NCBI GenBank assembly: GCA_937906765.1
Contig: CALCUV010000157.1
Location: 1 to 9,296, forward strand
Origin: an uncultured Prevotella sp.
GTDB lineage: Bacteria > Bacteroidota > Bacteroidia > Bacteroidales > Bacteroidaceae
Reading direction: 5' to 3'
Length of the DNA: 9,296 nucleotides
This document shows positions 5,082 through 9,296 of the stretch, piece by piece. Below the pieces are notes generated by a model. It searched no databases. It was given only the letters and a program-made list of their open reading frames with translations, and had not been told where the DNA came from. Each line of letters starts with the position of its first letter. The stretch's first letter is position 1. A program made the translations under genes and the position numbers.

Positions 5082-6230
5082 TTAATTAACAAGCTCAGAG
5101 GCAAACTGGCGTGCTTGTGCATCGCTATCAATGAGTTGTTCTAACGAGGGGTTTTGAATGAGTGGCACGGCATGCATGGTTTGTTCGATAATTCTTGCGA
5201 TGCTGGGATAGGAAATTTTGCCTTCGCGGAAGGCGAGATTCACCACTTCGTTGGCAGCATTGAGCACACAAGGCATTGTTCCGCCCGTCTCAATGGCTTC
5301 GTAAGCCAAGCGCAAGCACGGGAAGCGCTCCATGTCGGCGGGTTCGAAATGCATTGCTCCTAATTTGAAGAGGTCTAACCTGTCGCCATCGAGATGGAGT
5401 CGAGCGGGGTAGGTGAAGGCATACTGAATGGGGAGGCGCATGTCAGGGACACCTAATTGCGCCTTTACGCTACCGTCGGCGAATTGCACCGCACTATGGA
5501 TAATGCTTTCGGGATGTACCACCACTTCAATGTCTTCCGGAGCAATATCAAACAACCATTTTGCTTCAATCATCTCAAACCCCTTGTTCATCAAGGTTGC
5601 AGAGTCAATGGTAATCTTTGCACCCATCTCCCAATTAGGATGGCGGAGTGCCTGAGCGGGAGTGACACTCTCCATTTGTTCACGAGTGAATGTGCGGAAA
5701 GGACCTCCGGAAGCGGTAAGCAGAATCTTCTCAATCTTATTGTCACCTTCGCCCGTTATGGATTGAAGAATGGCTGAGTGTTCGCTATCTACGGGGAGAA
5801 TGGCAACCTTATTTTTCAAGGCAAGGTTACAAATCAATTCGCCAGCCACAACAAGCGTTTCTTTATTAGCAAGCGCAATGGTCTTGCGTGCATTGATGGC
5901 TGCTATCGTTGGACGTAAACCAGCAAATCCCACCATTGCCGTTAAGACGATGTTAATCTCGGCATTAGTGACCACTTCACAAAGCGCTTGACTACCCGTA
6001 TAAACCTTGATTGGAAGATCAGTAAGGGCGTCAGAAACCTTTGTGTATAAGTCTTCACGAACAATAACAACCGCATCAGGTTGGAATTCGCGTGCTTGTT
6101 GGATGAGCAACTCTGCGTTGTTATAGGCGGTGAGTGTATGAACTTCAAAATGCTCAGGATGTTGGCGGATGACATCGAGTGCCTGTGTGCCAATAGAACC
6201 TGTTGCGCCTAAGATGCATATTTTCTTCAT
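5082..6230 (-). CDS. dxr: 1-deoxy-D-xylulose 5-phosphate reductoisomerase (382 aa)
   Basis: This cytoplasmic enzyme converts DXP to 2-C-methyl-D-erythritol 4-phosphate with NADPH, the committed step of the MEP isoprenoid pathway. The NADPH-binding GATGSIGTQALDVI is at residues 8-21. The metal ligands sit in PVDSEHSAI (Asp148, Glu150) and in NKGFEMIEA (215-223, with Glu219 and Glu222). The TASGGPFR loop (172-179) and the HPNWEMGAKITIDSATL block (197-213) are intact. Length fits the family (about 380-400 aa), with no sign of decay. This enzyme is the target of fosmidomycin. The ATG at 6230 lies only 3 nt after the rimM stop, so it is translated from the same transcript as rimM and murA. Products downstream include the undecaprenyl carrier that serves the peptidoglycan pathway begun by MurA upstream. 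Confidence 0.97.
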   Translation of the reverse strand: MKKICILGATGSIGTQALDVIRQHPEHFEVHTLTAYNNAELLIQQAREFQPDAVVIVREDLYTKVSDALTDLPIKVYTGSQALCEVVTNAEINIVLTAMVGFAGLRPTIAAINARKTIALANKETLVVAGELICNLALKNKVAILPVDSEHSAILQSITGEGDNKIEKILLTASGGPFRTFTREQMESVTPAQALRHPNWEMGAKITIDSATLMNKGFEMIEAKWLFDIAPEDIEVVVHPESIIHSAVQFADGSVKAQLGVPDMRLPIQYAFTYPARLHLDGDRLDLFKLGAMHFEPADMERFPCLRLAYEAIETGGTMPCVLNAANEVVNLAFREGKISYPSIARIIEQTMHAVPLIQNPSLEQLIDSDAQARQFASELVN

Positions 6231-6233
6231 ACG

Positions 6234-6764
6234 TTAAACGTTCAAATCAATAATACCTTGAGGTAATTCAAGAGTGATGGTGCGGTTAGAAAGGTTGTAA
6301 TCAACGAGGAAATCGTCGTGATAGGGCAATACGATTTCACCCATCTTGGGGTGGTCAACATAGAAGAGGATGTTGTAAGACGAATCATCTACCAATGTAA
6401 TCACACCCACTTCTCCAGCATTGACGTCGTAAAGTGTAAATCCAGTTAATGCTTTGAGCGAAGAGAGTTCTTGATCTTCATCTTCTTGAAGATGATTGAG
6501 GGGATAATACACTTGAAGACCCACGAGTTTCTTTGCTTGAACCTCATTGTCAACGTTTTCAAATTTAAGAATGGCGGTGTCGTTATTTTTAAATCGATAG
6601 TTTTCAAGAAAGAACGGCACGAGGATTTCATCAATCTTCAATACGAGATAGTCTGCCGTTCCACGATCGAAAGGATCATCGGTAAATTGCAACTCGACTT
6701 CACCTTGAAGACCGCGAAACTTTTGAATATATCCAATGTGGAAAACTTCGTTGTTATGTATCAT
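6234..6764 (-). CDS. rimM: Ribosome maturation factor RimM (176 aa)
   Basis: RimM binds ribosomal protein S19 and assists assembly of the 30S subunit head. The N-terminal RimM domain begins with HIGYIQKFRGLQGEVELQF (residues 9-27), matching the family pattern of Gly-x-Ile followed by a GlxGEv turn. The C-terminal PRC-barrel-like domain includes LTGFTLYDVNAGEVGVI (about 106-122) and ends in LPYHDDFLVDYNLSNRTITLELPQGIIDL, which matches the typical ending of the family. Length is normal. Its start overlaps the stop of murA by 4 nt (ATGA), and dxr follows 3 nt after its own stop. In most bacteria rimM sits with rpsP and trmD. The placement after murA matches my recollection of Bacteroidota genomes. 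Confidence 0.95.
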   Translation of the reverse strand: MIHNNEVFHIGYIQKFRGLQGEVELQFTDDPFDRGTADYLVLKIDEILVPFFLENYRFKNNDTAILKFENVDNEVQAKKLVGLQVYYPLNHLQEDEDQELSSLKALTGFTLYDVNAGEVGVITLVDDSSYNILFYVDHPKMGEIVLPYHDDFLVDYNLSNRTITLELPQGIIDLNV

Positions 6765-8074
6765 TGTTTCTCTCTATGAATTACGGCGCCAAGTGCCTGT
6801 AAACGTTGTTCAATGTTCTCATATCCGCGGTCGATTTGGTGGATATTGTCAATGCGACTCACGCCCTCTGCCGTGAGAGCGGCAATGAGAAGCGCGATAC
6901 CTGCACGAATGTCGGGAGATGACATCTTACGCGCCTTTAATTGAATCTGTCGGTCATGACCAATGACCACAGCTCTATGAGGGTCGCAAAGAATGATTTG
7001 CGCACCCATGTCAATGAGTTTGTCAACAAAGAAAAGGCGACTTTCAAACATCTTTTGATGGATGAGCACACTACCTTTTGCCTGAGTTGCTACAACAAGT
7101 AAGACGCTAAGAAGGTCGGGGGTGAGACCTGGCCAAGGAGCATCTGCCAATGTCATAAACGAACCGTCAAGGAAACTTTCAATCACATAGTGCTCTTGAC
7201 GCGGAATGTAAAGATCATCACCGATACGCTCCATCTTGATGCCTAATCTGGAAAAAGCATCGGGGATAATGCCCAATTCATCATACGCAACATCCTTGAT
7301 GGTTATGCCATCTCCTATCATCGCCGCCATACCGATAAAACTACCGATTTCAATCATGTCAGGTAGTATGCGGTGTGTTGTTCCGTCAAGGCGTTCTACG
7401 CCCTCTATATAAAGTAAGTTGGAACCAACTCCCGAAATCTTCGCTCCCATCAACTTCAACATGCGACAAAGTTGCTGAATGTAGGGTTCGCAAGCGGCAT
7501 TATAGATAGTTGTTTTACCCTCGGCGAGCACCGCCGCCATGATGATGTTAGCCGTACCTGTTACAGATGCTTCGTCGAGCAACATGTTTGTGCCCTTTAA
7601 GCGCTCTGTAGTAAATATTTTAAAGGTATCGTTTTCTTCACAAAATGAGAATTCCGCTCCGAGTTTCTGAAATCCAAAAAAATGTGTGTCGAGGCGTCTT
7701 CTGCCAATCTTATCGCCTCCGGGTTTGGATAATGTTGCACATCCAAAACGTGCTAACAAAGGACCAACAAGCAAAACGCTACCACGGAGTTGTGAACATT
7801 TTTTTAGAAAGGATTCAGAATTGAGATAATCAAGGTTAATCTTATCTGCTTGAAATGAGAAGTCTCCTTCAGCATGTTTTTCAACTTGCACTCCGATATC
7901 AGCAAGTAATTGAATCAAATTATTGACATCAAGAATGTTGGGTATGTTGGTAATTCTGACTTTCTCGGGTGTGAGAAGCGTTGCACAAATTACTTGAAGC
8001 GCTTCGTTTTTAGCGCCTTGAGGTACTATCTCGCCTTTCAGCAAGTGTCCTCCTTCTATAATGAATGCAGACAT
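6761..8074 (-). CDS. murA: UDP-N-acetylglucosamine 1-carboxyvinyltransferase MurA (437 aa), Asp-type active site
   Basis: MurA transfers enolpyruvate from PEP to UDP-GlcNAc, the first committed step of peptidoglycan synthesis, in the cytoplasm. Recognisable blocks are PQGAKNEAL with the substrate-binding Lys22-Asn23, LRGSVLLVGPLLARFG (96-111), GRRRLDTHFFGFQKLGA (124-140), DEASVTGTANIIMAA, DAPWPGLTPDLLS and the C-terminal PDIRAGIALLIAAL. The catalytic loop reads PGGDKIGRR, with Asp121 (codon at 7712-7714) where E. coli MurA has Cys115. Fosfomycin alkylates that Cys, so this enzyme is expected to be insensitive. Asp at this position is known from Mycobacterium and Chlamydia and, as I recall, is usual in Bacteroidota. 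The gene starts 6 nt after the DUF4290 gene and overlaps rimM by 4 nt. Length is slightly above the family norm of about 420. Confidence 0.97.
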   Translation of the reverse strand: MSAFIIEGGHLLKGEIVPQGAKNEALQVICATLLTPEKVRITNIPNILDVNNLIQLLADIGVQVEKHAEGDFSFQADKINLDYLNSESFLKKCSQLRGSVLLVGPLLARFGCATLSKPGGDKIGRRRLDTHFFGFQKLGAEFSFCEENDTFKIFTTERLKGTNMLLDEASVTGTANIIMAAVLAEGKTTIYNAACEPYIQQLCRMLKLMGAKISGVGSNLLYIEGVERLDGTTHRILPDMIEIGSFIGMAAMIGDGITIKDVAYDELGIIPDAFSRLGIKMERIGDDLYIPRQEHYVIESFLDGSFMTLADAPWPGLTPDLLSVLLVVATQAKGSVLIHQKMFESRLFFVDKLIDMGAQIILCDPHRAVVIGHDRQIQLKARKMSSPDIRAGIALLIAALTAEGVSRIDNIHQIDRGYENIEQRLQALGAVIHREKQ

Positions 8075-8080
8075 GGTTGC

Positions 8081-8683
8081 TTAATAACTATTGGGGGTTT
8101 TCACGCGATGGTTTGTGTCAATCTTTATCAACTCGTGGCGCTCAAAGGTTGGAGTGATTTCGCCATTTGTATATTCGGCAATGTCGCTTGCCACTTTGTC
8201 GTTCGTAATACCATCACCCTTCCAATCTGCAAGATTTCGCTTCATGCGGTTTCCAGCAGCCTTGAGAGTGTTCTTTTTTAAATTACCTTCAGGTAAATCT
8301 TTTACCTTCTCAATAAGTTGCTCAACCAAGACACCATAGTGACGGTATCTCATGTTTCGTTGAGGGTAGGGGAGTCGGTCGGGACGTGTTGAGTAAACGG
8401 AGAGACGCGTGATTTCAACGGGGTAATCAATATCTAATTCATAATGCGATAAGTAAGCCAAATGATCCCACAATTTTGTTGTGTAATCGTAGGAATATTT
8501 GCGATAACCCTCTCCAAATTCTTCAATGTTCAGATCTACCGCACTCATTGCTTCTATGATACGTTTTGCATACTCTAAACGTTCATCGCGATTAGGGATG
8601 GTTAAAGCATGTTCAACCATCTTAAGTATGTTTCTTCCATATTCAGGAAGCAATAATTGTTGTGCATTATTATTGTAATCCAT
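8081..8683 (-). CDS. DUF4290-family protein (200 aa)
   Basis: I recognise this as a Bacteroidota-specific protein of unknown function, commonly found directly upstream of murA. Features of the family visible here are the N-terminus MDYNNNAQQLLLPEYGRNILKMV, the helical stretch RDERLEYAKRIIEAM (residues 33-47) and an LWDHLAYLSHYELDIDYPV block (71-89). A positively charged region follows (RPDRLPYPQRNMRYRHYG, 101-118), and the C-terminal part is lysine-rich and helical. There is no signal peptide, membrane segment or metal motif, so it is probably a cytoplasmic helical protein. It is spaced 6 nt before murA, which points to co-expression with cell-wall synthesis, but a role there is only inferred from position. 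It follows tsaB after 96 nt. No convincing promoter could be assigned in that gap. Confidence 0.85.
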   Translation of the reverse strand: MDYNNNAQQLLLPEYGRNILKMVEHALTIPNRDERLEYAKRIIEAMSAVDLNIEEFGEGYRKYSYDYTTKLWDHLAYLSHYELDIDYPVEITRLSVYSTRPDRLPYPQRNMRYRHYGVLVEQLIEKVKDLPEGNLKKNTLKAAGNRMKRNLADWKGDGITNDKVASDIAEYTNGEITPTFERHELIKIDTNHRVKTPNSY

Positions 8684-8779
8684 AAATTTAAATCTGTAGA
8701 ATTAGGAAAGAGGTGTATCTGAATCAGCACTCACAATCAATGGGGTGAAATTGATGATGAATGCCTGTGTGTAAGGCTT

Positions 8780-9184
8780 TTATGCTAATGGCGATTTTGA
8801 CTTTATCGCAACAAAATCTTTAAGGTAGAAGGGTTCAAAATAAGCAACATCTTCATACTGACCCTTTGCTATTGCCAATTCTGCTAATGGGAGCATTGAC
8901 TTTGCCGTAGGTATAACATTGTCAATAAATCTCGCGTTGGGGTGGTTGATAATATCTTTACATTTCTCCGCACCATTGCCGAAGAAATAAACTAACCCCT
9001 TGTCTAACCATTCATTGTAAGTGGTGGCATCAATGACTTCGGCTTTCACTTCACGAACTTCTCGCAATGCGCGGTCGTAAATGGCGGTGTAAGCTTCCAT
9101 TCTGCGTGCATCAATCATGGGGCACAGAAGGGCATTTTCATCGGTGCCCATCTGCTCAGTGTGGGCAATGCAAAGGATCGTTTC
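8780..9184 (-). CDS. tsaB: tRNA threonylcarbamoyladenosine biosynthesis protein TsaB, C-terminal 134 residues (5' part missing)
   Basis: TsaB partners TsaD in making the t6A modification at position 37 of ANN-decoding tRNAs. The retained part includes [20 protein letters not shown], a hallmark of the family, then [18 protein letters not shown] and a C-terminal [15 protein letters not shown]. Full-length TsaB is about 220-240 aa. The N-terminal half, with the SGPGSYTGLR-type segment, is absent. The first ATG in frame (9149-9151) is internal. Recognisable TsaB-like sequence continues upstream as ILCIAHTEQ to about 9178, and an in-frame TGA lies at 9185-9187. Just beyond, the DNA encodes part of threonyl-tRNA synthetase. 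The gene is therefore cut by a junction near 9180-9190 rather than by the window edge. It leads the murA operon with a 96-nt gap. If the junction is an assembly error, the natural gene is probably intact. Confidence 0.88.
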   Translation of the reverse strand, partial: ETILCIAHTEQMGTDENALLCPMIDARRMEAYTAIYDRALREVREVKAEVIDATTYNEWLDKGLVYFFGNGAEKCKDIINHPNARFIDNVIPTAKSMLPLAELAIAKGQYEDVAYFEPFYLKDFVAIKSKSPLA

Positions 9185-9296
9185 TCAGAAGATGCTCTTC
9201 GAGGTCAGCAGCCTTTGTATAAGCCGTTCCGTAAACACGCTGAAGCATCTTCTTTGTTGAGTCACCTCTCCAGTAAGCACCTGTTGCACTTGTGAG
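9183..9296 (-). CDS. thrS: Threonyl-tRNA synthetase fragment, 38 residues, fused to tsaB DNA (both ends incomplete)
   Basis: On the - strand from 9296 the frame encodes [36 protein letters not shown]. This matches the conserved ThrS stretch with AYWRGD and MLQRxYGTA at the boundary between the editing and catalytic domains. In ThrS it should continue with a Glu/Lys-rich helix ending in a KRDHRKLG-type motif. Instead the frame runs into tsaB DNA and stops at a TGA at 9156-9158. From memory, Bacteroidota ThrS has an ITFPKKK-like sequence after the YG, whereas [14 protein letters not shown] looks more like Firmicutes. Identity as ThrS is sure. Foreign origin is a suspicion. Confidence 0.85.

Noticed and set aside
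3607..6193. Several 60-130 codon open frames on both strands inside rseP and dxr
   Set aside because: They overlap intact, clearly recognisable genes in other frames, carry no recognisable motifs and have biased compositions typical of shadow frames.
7910..8339. Two + strand frames of 123 and 82 codons opposite the murA/DUF4290 boundary
   Set aside because: Both are antisense to conserved genes, with no family similarity or leader signals.
8684..8779. Bacteroidota-type promoter (-33 TTTG, -7 TAnnTTTG) between tsaB and the DUF4290 gene
   Set aside because: No pair of elements with acceptable match and spacing was found on the - strand. The gap may hold a promoter, but the sequence does not show it.

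Overview
The window looks like a chromosomal segment from a member of Bacteroidota, most likely order Bacteroidales and possibly a Prevotella relative. The evidence is a Bacteroidales-type HU-like protein, a DUF4290-type protein next to murA, a MurA with Asp in place of the usual active-site Cys, and starts without clear Shine-Dalgarno sequences. Genus-level placement is inference. Both window ends are cut inside genes.

Left part (1-3590), mostly + strand: the 3' part of a GGGtGRT-family gene ends at a hairpin terminator (865-900). A small acidic orphan gene follows (1072-1392) with its own strong terminator (1423-1452). Next come an AT-rich repeat cluster (1464-1632), an HU-like gene on the - strand (1640-2026) whose leader is a four-copy 8-9-nt tandem repeat, and a 9-nt tandem array (2104-2166). 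The last gene here encodes a secreted orphan protein of about 375 aa (2289-3416), followed by two hairpins (3481-3514 and 3535-3579). This part is gene-sparse and repeat-rich. No gap exceeds 300 bases.

Right part (3625-9184), all - strand and tightly packed. In transcription order it holds tsaB (5' end missing), a DUF4290 protein, murA, rimM, dxr and rseP. The murA/rimM overlap is 4 nt, and the gaps on either side are 3 and 6 nt, so DUF4290-murA-rimM-dxr is very probably one operon. The tsaB-DUF4290 and dxr-rseP gaps are each about 95 nt. Together these genes cover tRNA t6A modification, the first committed step of peptidoglycan synthesis, 30S ribosome maturation, the committed step of the MEP isoprenoid pathway (which also supplies the undecaprenyl carrier for peptidoglycan) and intramembrane proteolysis.

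The extreme right edge (about 9183-9296) encodes a piece of threonyl-tRNA synthetase. It is joined abruptly to the truncated tsaB and resembles non-Bacteroidota ThrS more than I would expect. This is either an assembly chimera or a real rearrangement.

The most notable structure outside the genes is a degenerate 9-nt repeat (roughly aYTCYRAKA) in two places. One copy set is the 2104-2166 array. The other lies on the opposite strand at 3593-3631, where it runs into the 3' end of rseP and supplies its last codons and stop. I saw no tRNA, rRNA, CRISPR array, insertion sequence or recognisable defence system.
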